Shown: piece after piece, positions 20,183 to 28,702 of the stretch
How positions within the stretch are numbered: position 1 is the first letter of the stretch
How the letters are laid out: each line of letters starts with the position of its first letter
Assembly (NCBI GenBank): GCA_020249285.1
Contig: JADCFX010000008.1
Coordinates: 62,001 to 126,000, forward strand
Direction of reading: 5' to 3'
DNA from: Roseomonas sp.
Lineage (GTDB): Bacteria; Pseudomonadota; Alphaproteobacteria; Acetobacterales; Acetobacteraceae
Length of the DNA: 64,000 nt
The notes under the pieces: generated by a model
Told to the model about the DNA's origin: nothing
What the model saw: only the letters and a program-made list of their open reading frames with translations
Database searches by the model: none
Made by a program: the position numbers and the translations under genes

Positions 20183-20266
20183 AGGTATTTACCCGCTTGC
20201 AAAGCCTGCCAGCTTTCCGACAAGCATGCCCAATACCTTTTTGGCAATCTGTAAGTCCACCGGTGG
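20183..20266. promoter_or_regulatory. Inverted repeats in the FGE / lysR divergent promoter region
   Basis: The 105-base gap between the two divergent genes holds a perfect 7-base inverted pair, AGGTATT at 20183-20189 and AATACCT at 20232-20238, whose centres are 49 bases apart. It also holds a perfect 10-base palindrome, CCACCGGTGG, at 20257-20266, just before the regulator's ATG. Divergent LysR-type regulators usually bind such gaps. No clean T-N11-A dyad stands out, so the assignment to the regulator is inference. Confidence 0.35.
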
Positions 20267-20269
20267 TAC

Positions 20270-21244
20270 ATGATTGAGGCCAGGAAACTTCGGCTGGTCA
20301 AGGCCATAGATGATCACGGCAGCCTGGTCCGCGCCGCCCGCGTGCTGGGCATTGCCCAGCCGGCGCTGACCCGCGCGCTGGCGCGGCTGGAAGCCAGGCT
20401 GCGCGGCAGGCTATTTGAGCGCAGCTGGCGGGGGGTCATTGCCACGGATCTTGGCCGCGCCATCATCGCCGAGGGCGGCGCCATTCTGGATAGTCTGGAA
20501 AGGCTGGACCGGCACTTATCCGAAGCACGCGGCACCCAGACCCATGATTTGGACGTGATTGCCGGCGCCTATATGGCCGAGACAATCTGCCTGACCGCGG
20601 CGGCGCGCATGCTAACCGCCTTTCCCAATACGCGGGTCAGGCTGGTTTCCGCCAATTGGACGGAAGTGCCCGCTGCAATCCTGGAACGCGAAGCGCCCAT
20701 CGGCGTTATGGATTTGCGTGGCTTCGTGGCTGATCCTGCCTTGATAGTGGAAAAGCTGCGCCCTCAGCCGGCGCTTTTCGTGGCACGCGCCGGCCATCCG
20801 CTGGCTGAGCGCAGCAGCGTGAGCCTGGCGGATATCATGTCCTATCCGCTGGCCTTTATTGGCCGCGCCCCGCGCGAAGTGCAGGCGCCGCATATAGCGG
20901 CCCGCGAAGAAGCACGCCGCCTGGGCCAGCCGCATCCGGCCTTTCCTGCGCTGGTGCATGAAAGCCCAACCGTCACCCTGAAACTGCTGCCGCAATGCGA
21001 TGCCGTCGCAGGTGTGAGTGTGACCATGGCGATAGAGGCTCTGCGCCACGGTGACATTGTGGCGCTGCCCTGGCAGCGCGCCCCTTGGGCTTCGATCCAT
21101 CCCGGCATCATCACGCTGCGCAACCGCGCGCTTGGCGCGGCGGAACAAGCATATCTGGAACTGATCCGCGCAGCGGATCAGAAAGCGGAGCAGGAGGCGC
21201 AGGCCTGGTGCGAAGCGCAGGGGGTGTCGAGCCGGTGTGGGTGA
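20270..21244 (+). CDS. LysR-family transcriptional regulator
   Basis: A 324-residue LysR-type regulator. The N-terminal helix-turn-helix reads GSLVRAARVLGIAQPALTRALARLE, followed by the linker helix and a periplasmic-binding-protein-like effector domain. It is transcribed divergently from the FGE-sulfatase-HAD genes and is therefore their likely regulator. The ATG is preceded by GGTGG as a possible ribosome site, which is part of a palindrome. The C-terminus is longer than usual and charged. The effector is unknown; a sulfated compound or its desulfated product would fit the context. Confidence 0.9.
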   Translation: MIEARKLRLVKAIDDHGSLVRAARVLGIAQPALTRALARLEARLRGRLFERSWRGVIATDLGRAIIAEGGAILDSLERLDRHLSEARGTQTHDLDVIAGAYMAETICLTAAARMLTAFPNTRVRLVSANWTEVPAAILEREAPIGVMDLRGFVADPALIVEKLRPQPALFVARAGHPLAERSSVSLADIMSYPLAFIGRAPREVQAPHIAAREEARRLGQPHPAFPALVHESPTVTLKLLPQCDAVAGVSVTMAIEALRHGDIVALPWQRAPWASIHPGIITLRNRALGAAEQAYLELIRAADQKAEQEAQAWCEAQGVSSRCG

Positions 21245-21327
21245 GGGGATTGCCCCCCGCGATTGCAGAGGTGCTTTTCTTGCACTCTCATACAAATCTT
21301 TAAGATCACCTCGAAGGCGCATGAGCG

Positions 21328-22242
21328 ATGGCTATACCGAATTATCAAAGCCTGATGCTTCCAATCTTGAAGCTTGCAGCACAAGGCGAGTATTCCGTCC
21401 CAATGGCCGCTATAGAGGTCGCAAAGAGCCACGGGCTTTCAGATGCCGAAGCCGAAGAAATGCTGCCGAGTGGCAAGCAACGCCTTCTGCATAATCGTAT
21501 TCATTGGGCCAAATTCTATTTGACCAAGGCAGGCTTGCTGGAAAGCCCGAAGCGTGGACGGTTCACCCTATCGGAAATGGGCAAAGCGCTTCTGAAAAAA
21601 CCACCCGCCAATCTCAATACCAAATATCTCCTGACACTGCCGGCGTTCAAGGAGTTCTATGGCAAGTCAGAAGGGGCGCAGCCTGAGGGCGATAGCGGCG
21701 CGCTCGAACCGCCAGCGGCGACTCCGGAAGAAATCATCAGTGGAGCCGAGAAGGCTTTCAACGCTGCGCTGCGCGATGATCTATTGAGCCGTATTCTACA
21801 GAATTCTCCACAGTTCTTTGAGCAGCTCATCGTAGAGTTGCTAGTGGCCATGGGTTATGGCGGTTCGCGGCTGAATGCAGCGGAGCAGCTTGGCAAGTCA
21901 GGCGATGGTGGCGTGGATGGCGTCATCAATGAAGACGCACTTGGCTTGGATCGCGTTTATGTGCAGGCAAAACGCTATGCGCCCGGGACTTCGGTTGGTC
22001 GGCCAGAGGTCCAGGCTTTCACTGGCAGCCTTGTTGGATTGGGTGCGACCAAGGGTGTTTTCGTCACAACGTCATCCTTCTCGGCGCAGGCGTCGGATTT
22101 TGCCTCACGCGTGCCGCAACGCATTATCCTGATTGATGGAAGGCGCCTGACGGAATTGATGGTGACCTACAATGTTGGCGTCCGTTCAAATCGAGTTGTA
22201 GAATTCAAACGCCTGGACGAAGATTTCTTCACCGAAGAATAA
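21328..22242 (+). CDS. mrr: Mrr-type restriction endonuclease
   Basis: A 304-residue protein in two parts. An N-terminal winged-helix Mrr_N domain (about 1-90; HNRIHWAKFYLTKAGLL) is followed by a linker. The C-terminal Mrr catalytic domain of the PD-(D/E)xK type follows (FFEQLIVELLVAMGYGG, then GDGGVDG and VYVQAKRY). The catalytic acidic residue and the Gln-x-Lys are intact. Mrr enzymes cleave DNA carrying methylated bases. No methyltransferase gene lies nearby, as expected for a type IV system. Base composition is less GC-rich than the flanking rpoD and lysR genes, hinting at acquisition. Confidence 0.9.
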   Translation: MAIPNYQSLMLPILKLAAQGEYSVPMAAIEVAKSHGLSDAEAEEMLPSGKQRLLHNRIHWAKFYLTKAGLLESPKRGRFTLSEMGKALLKKPPANLNTKYLLTLPAFKEFYGKSEGAQPEGDSGALEPPAATPEEIISGAEKAFNAALRDDLLSRILQNSPQFFEQLIVELLVAMGYGGSRLNAAEQLGKSGDGGVDGVINEDALGLDRVYVQAKRYAPGTSVGRPEVQAFTGSLVGLGATKGVFVTTSSFSAQASDFASRVPQRIILIDGRRLTELMVTYNVGVRSNRVVEFKRLDEDFFTEE

Positions 22243-22267
22243 CCGACCGTCTTCGTATCGGCGGGGT

Positions 22268-22320
22268 CCGGGGTAACACTGTTACCCCGGCGGGGGTCAG
22301 GGGGCGGAGCCCCCTTCTTT
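22268..22320. terminator. Tandem hairpins between mrr and rpoD
   Basis: Two perfect stems stand between the convergent genes. The first is a 10-base stem with a 3-base loop at 22268-22290 (CCGGGGTAAC / GTTACCCCGG). The second is a 6-base G/C stem with loop GGA at 22300-22314, followed on the plus strand by TTCTTT. The second looks like the intrinsic terminator of mrr. Because the stems are symmetric they may also stop rpoD transcription arriving from the other side, although a T-run is not seen there. Confidence 0.7.
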
Positions 22321-22323
22321 CCC

Positions 22324-24255
22324 TCAATTATCCAAAAACGACCTTAGCTTCCGGCTGCGGCTTGGGTGTTTCAGCTTGCGCAGCGCCTTGGCTTCAATCT
22401 GGCGGATGCGTTCGCGCGTGACGTTGAATTGCTGGCCCACTTCTTCCAGCGTGTGGTCCGTATTCATGCCGATGCCAAAGCGCATGCGTAGCACGCGTTC
22501 TTCACGCGGCGTGAGGCTGGCCAGCACGCGCGTGGTTTGTTCGCGCAGATTGGATTGGATCGCCGCATCAATCGGGATGATCGCATTCTTGTCTTCAATG
22601 AAATCGCCAAGGTGGCTGTCTTCCTCATCCCCGATCGGGGTTTCAAGGCTGATCGGTTCCTTCGCAATTTTCAGCACCTTGCGCACTTTCTCAAGCGGCA
22701 TGCCGAGCTTTTCAGCCAATTCTTCCGGCTGAGGTTCGCGCCCGATTTCATGCAGCATCTGGCGTGATGTGCGCACCAGCTTATTGATGGTTTCAATCAT
22801 ATGCACCGGGATGCGGATGGTGCGCGCCTGATCCGCGATGGAACGCGTGATCGCTTGCCTGATCCACCAAGTGGCATAGGTGCTGAACTTATAGCCACGG
22901 CGATATTCGAACTTATCCACCGCCTTCATCAGGCCGATATTGCCTTCCTGGATCAAATCCAGGAATTGCAGGCCGCGATTGGTGTATTTCTTGGCGATGG
23001 AAATCACGAGCCTGAGATTGGCCTCGATCATTTCCTTCTTCGCCTGGGTCATGTCGCGTTCGCCGCGCGACACGGTGGCGTAAACCCGCTTGAATTCGGC
23101 CACCGGCAGGCCGGTTTCATTCGCCGCTTCACTGATGCGCGCGCGGATTTGTTCAACCTCAGTGCCGTATTTCGCGACAAAGGGCTTCCAGCCCTTGCCC
23201 GGCAGATTACCCACGCGTTCCAGCCAGGCGGGGTCCATTTCACTGCCGCGCCATTGGGTCAGGAATTCATCGCGCTTCACCTTCTGGCTATCGGCCAGGC
23301 GCAGCACCTGTCCTTCCATCGTGGTCATGCGGCGATTGAGTGTTTTGAGCTGATCAACCAATTCTTCGATGCGGTTATTGTGCAACTGCACCTTTTCAAC
23401 CAGCGTGATCAGTTCCTGGCGCAGCTTTTCGTAGTTCTTTTCCCCACGCAGCGCCAATTCCTCGCCCGAGGTAAAGGCTTCCATGCGCTTGGAACTGAGC
23501 TTCGACAGCTTCGCGTAGATGGCTTCGATCTGCTCGAAATTGGCGAGCACTTCCGGCTTCAGTTTCTCTTCGAGTGCGGAGAGCGAAAGCCCAAGGCCTT
23601 CCCCTTCCTCACCTTCTTCGAATTCCTCAACTACGGCGGCGGCGGCTGAAGCCGCAGCGTCGGGGCTGCCGGCGGATTGCGTTGCTTCCAGGTCAATAAT
23701 GTCGCGCAGCAGCATGCGGGGCGGTGTCTGGCGCACCGCTTCATGCCAGCGCAGAATCGCCCTGAAGGTCAGCGGGCTTTCGCATAAGCCGCCAATCATC
23801 ATATCGCGCCCGGCTTCGATCCGCTTGGCGATGGCAATTTCGCCTTCGCGGGACAGCAATTCAACACTGCCCATTTCGCGGAGATACATGCGGACAGGGT
23901 CATCGGTGCGCCCGACGCTTTCCTCATCCACATTGCCGCCGGCTTCTTCTTCTTCCTCACCATCCGCGCGCGTCACGGGCTTAACCAGCGCGCCTTCGCC
24001 TTCTTCCGCTTCTTCAGCTTCGGATACGGTGATGCCGGCTTCGCTCAGCATTGCCATGGTGTCTTCGATCATTTCCGAAGACACTTGTTCTGAGGGCAGG
24101 ACGGCGTTGATTTCGTCCACGGTGACATAGCCGCGTTCCTTGCCGCGGGCGATCAGCTTCTTCACCGCCGCTGACTGGATGTCGAGCATCATGCCCTCCA
24201 CCTGTTCGTCGCGGGCTTCGACCGGTTCCGCCCCTGCCGCCGCTTTCGTCGCCAT
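22324..24255 (-). CDS. rpoD: RNA polymerase primary sigma factor RpoD (sigma-70)
   Basis: A 643-residue housekeeping sigma factor. It has region 1.1, an acidic stretch, then region 1.2 ([11 protein letters not shown]). A long non-conserved insertion follows (about 150-400). Region 2 includes [17 protein letters not shown], region 3 follows, and region 4 has the helix-turn-helix ([20 protein letters not shown]). It directs transcription of most genes. It lies 66 bases downstream of dnaG on the same strand, the usual arrangement in proteobacteria, which suggests joint transcription. Confidence 0.98.
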   Translation of the reverse strand: MATKAAAGAEPVEARDEQVEGMMLDIQSAAVKKLIARGKERGYVTVDEINAVLPSEQVSSEMIEDTMAMLSEAGITVSEAEEAEEGEGALVKPVTRADGEEEEEAGGNVDEESVGRTDDPVRMYLREMGSVELLSREGEIAIAKRIEAGRDMMIGGLCESPLTFRAILRWHEAVRQTPPRMLLRDIIDLEATQSAGSPDAAASAAAAVVEEFEEGEEGEGLGLSLSALEEKLKPEVLANFEQIEAIYAKLSKLSSKRMEAFTSGEELALRGEKNYEKLRQELITLVEKVQLHNNRIEELVDQLKTLNRRMTTMEGQVLRLADSQKVKRDEFLTQWRGSEMDPAWLERVGNLPGKGWKPFVAKYGTEVEQIRARISEAANETGLPVAEFKRVYATVSRGERDMTQAKKEMIEANLRLVISIAKKYTNRGLQFLDLIQEGNIGLMKAVDKFEYRRGYKFSTYATWWIRQAITRSIADQARTIRIPVHMIETINKLVRTSRQMLHEIGREPQPEELAEKLGMPLEKVRKVLKIAKEPISLETPIGDEEDSHLGDFIEDKNAIIPIDAAIQSNLREQTTRVLASLTPREERVLRMRFGIGMNTDHTLEEVGQQFNVTRERIRQIEAKALRKLKHPSRSRKLRSFLDN

Positions 24256-24321
24256 GCCTTACCACTCCGTTCAATTGCGAAAGGCATCCGGCGCCCCGGA
24301 TGCCCGCGCAAATAGCCCCTA

Positions 24322-26133
24322 CTAATATGGCGTTGCCGCCGCACCTTCGGCCAAATCGGCCGCATCTTCCCCCCGGCGCAAGGCACCAAGGGCTTCGGTC
24401 AGGCGGATCAGCCTTTGCTGGGCCGCCGGGTCATTCGTGGCGGCCAGGCTTTCCCGTGCCGCCTTCTGGTCTTCAAGCAAAGCCGCCTCTCCGCGCAGCC
24501 TCAGGAAGAAATGCCAGAAGCCTTCCTCAACCTCTCGCGGGAGCGCATCGGGGCGCGCCGCTTGGGGCAGGGCCTCAGCGCCAAGCGCCCAAGCCGCAGC
24601 ATCTGTCAAACCTTCATTGGCGAGGTGGGATAGGAGAGCCTGAGAGTCAAGGCGCGATTCCGCCATGGGCCAGGAGAGAATCAAAGTTTGCAGCGCCCGC
24701 GCCGGCCCTTCGGGCAGGTCCAGCAGGCTCAAGGCTTCTTCGATCTGCGGTAACAACCAGGGATGGCGCAGCAAAATGGCGAGCAGAATGCGCGCCTGGG
24801 CCGCGCGGATGGTGGGCGGTACCATGGCCGGGCGGGCCACGCGCTTCGCTGGCGCGGCTTGGCCGGGCTGGCGGCGGCGCGTGGCCGTAAAGAAGCGATC
24901 GAGCAGCGCCTGACGATACTCGCTGGCCAAGGCACGGTCTGAAATGGTGGCGGCGGCGGCAACCAGGCGGTTGCGCGCGGCGGCGCGTTGTTCTGGGCTG
25001 GCCATCGCCTGGCCTTCCAAAAGCAGGCCGTAAAGCGCTTCTGATAAGGGGCGCGCCGCGTCCATCACCCCCTGAAAGGCCGCCTTGCCGCCCTTGCTGA
25101 TCAGCGTATCAGGGTCTTCCCCCGCCGGCAGGGTGGCCAGCTTCAGGCTGCGTTCGGCGCTGATCAAGGGCAGTGCAGCTTCCGCCACGCGGGCAGCGGC
25201 CCGGGCGCCGGCGGCATCGCCATCAAAACACAGCACCGGTTCGGGCGACAGGCGCCATAATTCCTGCAACTGATCTTCCGTGAGCGCGGTACCCAGCGGC
25301 GCCACAGCCCCGGTGAAGCCGGCCTGATGCAGCGCGATCACATCCATATAGCCTTCAACTGCCACCACCGCCGCACCGCGAAAGGCGCCTTCCCGCGCCC
25401 GGTCCAGCCCGTAAAGCGCGTGGCGTTTGCGAAATAGCGGCGTTTCCGGGCTGTTGATGTATTTCGGCTGACCATCGCCCAGAATGCGCCCGCCAAAGGC
25501 AATCACGCGCCCGCGCCGGTCCCGGATGGGGAACATGACGCGGTTGAAGAAGAAATCGCGCGGCGCTTCATCACCTTCGGGCGCCTTCAGCAGGCCGGCT
25601 TCGATCAATTGGCTGGGCTCGAACGCATCCTGCTTCAAATCCGCCTGCAAGGCGCCGCGCCCCGCCCCAGCCCAGCCGAGGCCGAAGTCTTGGATGGTTT
25701 CCTCGGTCAGGCCTCGGCGGCGGAGGTAATCCAGCGCGGGCCGGCCCTCCGGCAGCCTGAGGCGACGCTGAAACGCCTCCATCGCTGCTTCCATGACCGT
25801 GTAGAGGTCTCGTGCCTGGCGGGCGCGTTCGGCATCTCGCGGGGCGAGTTTGGGGACATCGAGCCCCGCTTCGCCGGCCAGCCGTTCCACCGCTTCCATG
25901 AATTGCGCGCCTTCGGACTGCATGACGAAGGTGACGGCATCCCCATGGGCGCCGCAGCCGAAGCAGTGGAAATGGTCGTCATAAACGTAGAAGGAAGGCG
26001 TCTTTTCCCCATGAAAGGGGCAACAGCCCTTCCAGTTGCGCCCGGATTTGAGCAACCGCGTCTTCCGCCCGATCAGACCGGGCAGGGGGGTGCGGGCGCG
26101 AAGCTCATCAAGGAAACCGGGGGGCAGGGCCAT
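24322..26133 (-). CDS. dnaG: DNA primase
   Basis: A 603-residue primase that makes the RNA primers of replication. The CHC2-type zinc finger is at about residues 35-65 (CPFHGEKTPSF and HCFGCGAHGD). The TOPRIM catalytic core carries VEGYMD and LCFDGDAAG. A C-terminal DnaB-interacting region follows. The ATG at 26133 gives the canonical N-terminus MALPPGFLDELRAR; the open frame continues upstream but without family similarity. It sits directly upstream of rpoD. Confidence 0.97.
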   Translation of the reverse strand: MALPPGFLDELRARTPLPGLIGRKTRLLKSGRNWKGCCPFHGEKTPSFYVYDDHFHCFGCGAHGDAVTFVMQSEGAQFMEAVERLAGEAGLDVPKLAPRDAERARQARDLYTVMEAAMEAFQRRLRLPEGRPALDYLRRRGLTEETIQDFGLGWAGAGRGALQADLKQDAFEPSQLIEAGLLKAPEGDEAPRDFFFNRVMFPIRDRRGRVIAFGGRILGDGQPKYINSPETPLFRKRHALYGLDRAREGAFRGAAVVAVEGYMDVIALHQAGFTGAVAPLGTALTEDQLQELWRLSPEPVLCFDGDAAGARAAARVAEAALPLISAERSLKLATLPAGEDPDTLISKGGKAAFQGVMDAARPLSEALYGLLLEGQAMASPEQRAAARNRLVAAAATISDRALASEYRQALLDRFFTATRRRQPGQAAPAKRVARPAMVPPTIRAAQARILLAILLRHPWLLPQIEEALSLLDLPEGPARALQTLILSWPMAESRLDSQALLSHLANEGLTDAAAWALGAEALPQAARPDALPREVEEGFWHFFLRLRGEAALLEDQKAARESLAATNDPAAQQRLIRLTEALGALRRGEDAADLAEGAAATPY

Positions 26134-26230
26134 GGCGAGGGGGTAGGATATACCTTTGGGGGGAAAAGTGGACTCTTCTGAAAGGCTTCCGGGCGAGCAT
26201 TTTGAGCCTGCCATGCTGAACTTTGGCGCC

Positions 26231-26257
26231 CAAGGATAGGATGGACTCAAATCCTTG
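26231..26257. promoter_or_regulatory. Inverted repeat upstream of the HicAB-like pair
   Basis: A perfect 7-base inverted repeat, CAAGGAT and ATCCTTG, is separated by 13 bases and lies about 40 bases before the first HicA start. It overlaps a TTGAGC that could serve as a -35 box, although no convincing -10 follows. HicB antitoxins repress their own promoters by binding inverted repeats, so this is a candidate operator. The assignment is inference. Confidence 0.35.
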
Positions 26258-26294
26258 AGCGTGAAAATGCTTGTTCCGAGAGATTTCCTGACCT

Positions 26295-26618
26295 ATGAAA
26301 AGGAAGCTTGCCATCCCATCTAGTACTACATATGGTATCATGGTTCAGAAAAAACTAGACGAGATCACGCGTCGTATTGAGCAGGCTCGCCGGTCTTCTC
26401 AAAAGGCCAGGGATCTGGAGAGGATTGCGAGGCAGCTTGGTCGGACGAAGGTGAACAGAGGAAAGGAACCGACATGGGAGAGCAACTTGCCGGGTAGACC
26501 GCCGCTATCCATCCCGCACCATGGCGGAAGAGACATCGCGATCGGGACGCGGAACAGCATCTTGGATTTCTTGGAGGACGATGTGATGGCTCTACAGGAA
26601 ATTCTGGACCAAGAATGA
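26295..26618 (+). CDS. HicA-like toxin candidate
   Basis: A 107-residue protein paired with a HicB-type antitoxin gene 9 bases downstream. The C-terminal half reads LSIPHHGGRDIAIGTRNSIL, matching the end of the HicA fold (IPxH...GTxxxIL). The GSHH-type segment carrying the catalytic histidine of HicA mRNA interferases is replaced by NRGKEPTWES, and an N-terminal helical extension is present. The protein may therefore be a divergent or inactive HicA. ATG at 26295 is used; ATG at 26340 is equally plausible. It is AT-richer than its neighbours and lies between dnaG and the otherwise conserved DUF3126/yqeY genes. Confidence 0.6.
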   Translation: MKRKLAIPSSTTYGIMVQKKLDEITRRIEQARRSSQKARDLERIARQLGRTKVNRGKEPTWESNLPGRPPLSIPHHGGRDIAIGTRNSILDFLEDDVMALQEILDQE

Positions 26619-26627
26619 GCATAGCAG

Positions 26628-27185
26628 ATGGCTAATATGGCGATGACACCAGCAGAATATCTCAAGCGACCTTACGCGCGCATCTTGCGTCCGGAGTCTG
26701 ATGGCTCGTTTGGTGCGGAAATCCTCGAATTCCCTGGATGCTTTGCCGTTGGCGACACAGGGAGCGAGGCTCTACAGAACCTTGAGAATGTTGCGGAGAG
26801 CTGGATTTTGGGAGTGCTGGCCAAGAAAGAGCGCATCCCGGAGCCTCTTCAAGAGAAGGAAGCTTTCAGCGGAAAGCTTGTCTTGCGCCTACCGAGAAGC
26901 CTGCACAAAAAGGCTACCTTTGCGGCTGAGCGGGAAGGGGTCAGCTTAAATCAGTTTATTAGTAGCTGTGTGGCTGAAGCCGTCGGCCTTAGTGCAGGTC
27001 GGGCTCGTGAGAACCAACAGGTGATACGAGAGGCGACTGCCCTACTAGACGCGATCGCGACCAAAGTGTCTTACCCGACCCAAATGGTTGAGACAGGGAG
27101 TAAGGTAATTCCGCTTCGCGCTCGCTGGGCGAAACCTGTAAGTTCCGAACAGCAAGCCAAACAACGCATTAGTACGGGGGGTTAA
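26628..27185 (+). CDS. hicB: HicB-family antitoxin
   Basis: A 185-residue antitoxin-like protein. Residues about 14-70 form the partial RNase H-like HicB domain (SFGAEILEFPGCFAVGDT, EALQNLENVAESWI). Residues about 88-120 carry a HicB/Arc-type ribbon-helix-helix (LRLPRSLHKKATFAAEREG, then SLNQFISSCVAEAVG). Such proteins neutralise HicA and repress the operon. Starts three and five codons later are possible. It is followed directly by a third gene with no gap, implying one transcript of three genes. Confidence 0.82.
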   Translation: MANMAMTPAEYLKRPYARILRPESDGSFGAEILEFPGCFAVGDTGSEALQNLENVAESWILGVLAKKERIPEPLQEKEAFSGKLVLRLPRSLHKKATFAAEREGVSLNQFISSCVAEAVGLSAGRARENQQVIREATALLDAIATKVSYPTQMVETGSKVIPLRARWAKPVSSEQQAKQRISTGG

Positions 27186-27446
27186 ATGCCTGAGGCCAGC
27201 CAGATTAATTTCAAGCACAAAGAAGTCTTGGAGCTACTGATCAGACAAGCAAAAATTCACGAAGGCAAATGGATGCTTTCCGTGGCATTCAACTTTGGCG
27301 CCGGCCACGCTGGGCCATCCGTCGAGGAAACCTACCCAACAGCTTTCGTTAGCTTGGCGAACATTGGTATAGCGAAGGCCTCTAGTGATGCGCCAGAGTC
27401 GTTGGTTTTGGACGCGGCAGTCGTGAACCCTGCAAAGAAGAGATAG
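27186..27446 (+). CDS. Unrecognised small protein, third gene of the HicAB-like operon
   Basis: An 86-residue protein whose ATG directly follows the hicB stop codon. I do not recognise a family. It is mildly acidic in the middle and has no signal peptide or membrane segment. Features visible are a helical N-terminal third (HKEVLELLIRQAKIHEGKW), a short strand LSVAFNFGAG and a Val/Ala-rich end. The tight spacing suggests it belongs to the same unit as the toxin-antitoxin pair, either as an accessory factor or as a passenger. Confidence 0.6.
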   Translation: MPEASQINFKHKEVLELLIRQAKIHEGKWMLSVAFNFGAGHAGPSVEETYPTAFVSLANIGIAKASSDAPESLVLDAAVVNPAKKR

Positions 27447-27535
27447 TCTCGGCAGACGGTCCTGCTAAGGGACTGGTTTGCACCACGCCACCAAGGCGGC
27501 TATCCGAACCGGCAGAATTTTGAAGGAACCACACC

Positions 27536-27754
27536 ATGACCCCCGCCGAACGCGCCGCCGTGCAGGCGCATCTGCGTAAGCTTTTCAGCAACCCCCGCAT
27601 TCAGGTGACCGCGCCGGACCGCCCCAAGGGCAGTGTGGAGCTCAAAATCGGCAATGAATTCATCGGTACCGTCCACCGCGATGCGGAAGATGGCGATGTT
27701 TCCTATGCGGTGCAGATCGTGGTGCTGGCGGAAGATTTGCAGGAGCAGGATTGA
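27536..27754 (+). CDS. DUF3126 family protein
   Basis: A 72-residue conserved alphaproteobacterial protein of unknown function. It reads HLRKLFSNPRIQV, then VELKIGNEFIGTVHRDAEDG and a C-terminal strand SYAVQIVVL, consistent with a small alpha/beta domain. It lies just after the HicAB-like insertion and is convergent with the yqeY gene, with 12 bases between the stops. The family is usually found near housekeeping genes. No function can be assigned. Confidence 0.8.
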   Translation: MTPAERAAVQAHLRKLFSNPRIQVTAPDRPKGSVELKIGNEFIGTVHRDAEDGDVSYAVQIVVLAEDLQEQD

Positions 27755-27766
27755 GAAACGGGGGGG

Positions 27767-28228
27767 TTAGCCCCCCAGCCGCGCCTTCACCATCGGCCCG
27801 GCCTTGGCCATATCCAAAGCCGCGGCGTGGCGGGATTTCAGCACCGCCATCACCTTGCCCATATCCTTGATGGAAGCCGCGCCCGCTTCGGCCACCGCCG
27901 CATCAACTGCGGCCGCCATGGCGGCATCATCCATCTGCTGGGGCAGGAAGCCTTCAATGATCGCGATTTCGGCTTCTTCCTTCGCCACCAATTCGGGGCG
28001 ATTGCCCTGGCGGTACATATCCACACTCTCCCGCCGGGATTTTGCCATGCCGCGCAGCATGGCAATCACCTGATCATCCGGCACGCCCGGGTCCTGCGGC
28101 GTCTTGCGCGCGGCGATATCCGTATCCTTCAGCTTCGCCATGATCATGCGGATGGTGGAGGTTGTGGCCGCATCCTTGGCCAACATCGCGGTCTTCAAGG
28201 CATCGGTGAAACGGGCGCGGAGTTCCAT
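27767..28228 (-). CDS. yqeY: GatB/YqeY domain protein
   Basis: A 153-residue YqeY-type protein, related to the tail domain of the GatB subunit of tRNA-dependent amidotransferases. Motifs include LRARFTDALKTAMLAKD, RRESVDMYRQGNRPELVAKEE and IIEGFLPQQM. Alphaproteobacteria often keep yqeY beside dnaG and rpoD; here the accessory HicAB-like unit and DUF3126 intervene. Function is inferred as tRNA-related only by domain. Confidence 0.92.
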   Translation of the reverse strand: MELRARFTDALKTAMLAKDAATTSTIRMIMAKLKDTDIAARKTPQDPGVPDDQVIAMLRGMAKSRRESVDMYRQGNRPELVAKEEAEIAIIEGFLPQQMDDAAMAAAVDAAVAEAGAASIKDMGKVMAVLKSRHAAALDMAKAGPMVKARLGG

Positions 28229-28293
28229 GGGTGTTCCTTCAATCTAGGGCGCGCTTATACCAAAAAGTGGCGCTTGGGCCAGGGTAAGGCGCC

Positions 28294-28701
28294 TCACGCG
28301 GCCCGGATCGCCTCAATCAATTTCGGCTCGCGCGCCAGCAGCTTCATCAGCAGCAAAGTCGGGCGGCTTGGCTGCGCCTCGCCATGTTCGTATTTGTAGA
28401 AGCTATTGGGCGAACCCGTCAGCAAAAGGCTCGCATCCTTTTGCGTGAGGCCCGCAGCCTTGCGCACCTGCTTCGCCAGGCGCTGCACTGAAGCGGCATA
28501 TTCCATCTTCATCTCGGCAAGCGCCTTATCGAGTGGCGCGGCATCCGCACCCAGCAAAACGCCATCACCATCATCTTCGGGAAACCAGCCCGTGACCTGC
28601 ACCACGCGGGTCAGGTCCATATAGGCCGCAACCTCTCGCCGCTTACGCCGACGCAGCGTAGCGCCAGTTTCGGGGTGGATCATGGTCTCGGGCGCGGGCA
28701 T
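28294..28701 (-). CDS. mqsA: MqsA-type antitoxin (XRE helix-turn-helix, Cys-less)
   Basis: A 135-residue antitoxin of the MqsA group. The C-terminal half is an XRE-like DNA-binding domain (VRKAAGLTQKDASLLL, FYKYEHGEAQPS) ending with the family's leucine-rich helix. The N-terminal part, which in E. coli MqsA holds a zinc site and binds the toxin, contains no cysteine at all, so no zinc can be bound that way. Its start lies one base after the toxin stop codon, in the usual toxin-first order. The frame is intact, unlike that of the partner. Confidence 0.82.
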   Translation of the reverse strand: MPAPETMIHPETGATLRRRKRREVAAYMDLTRVVQVTGWFPEDDGDGVLLGADAAPLDKALAEMKMEYAASVQRLAKQVRKAAGLTQKDASLLLTGSPNSFYKYEHGEAQPSRPTLLLMKLLAREPKLIEAIRAA

Positions 28702-28702
28702 C

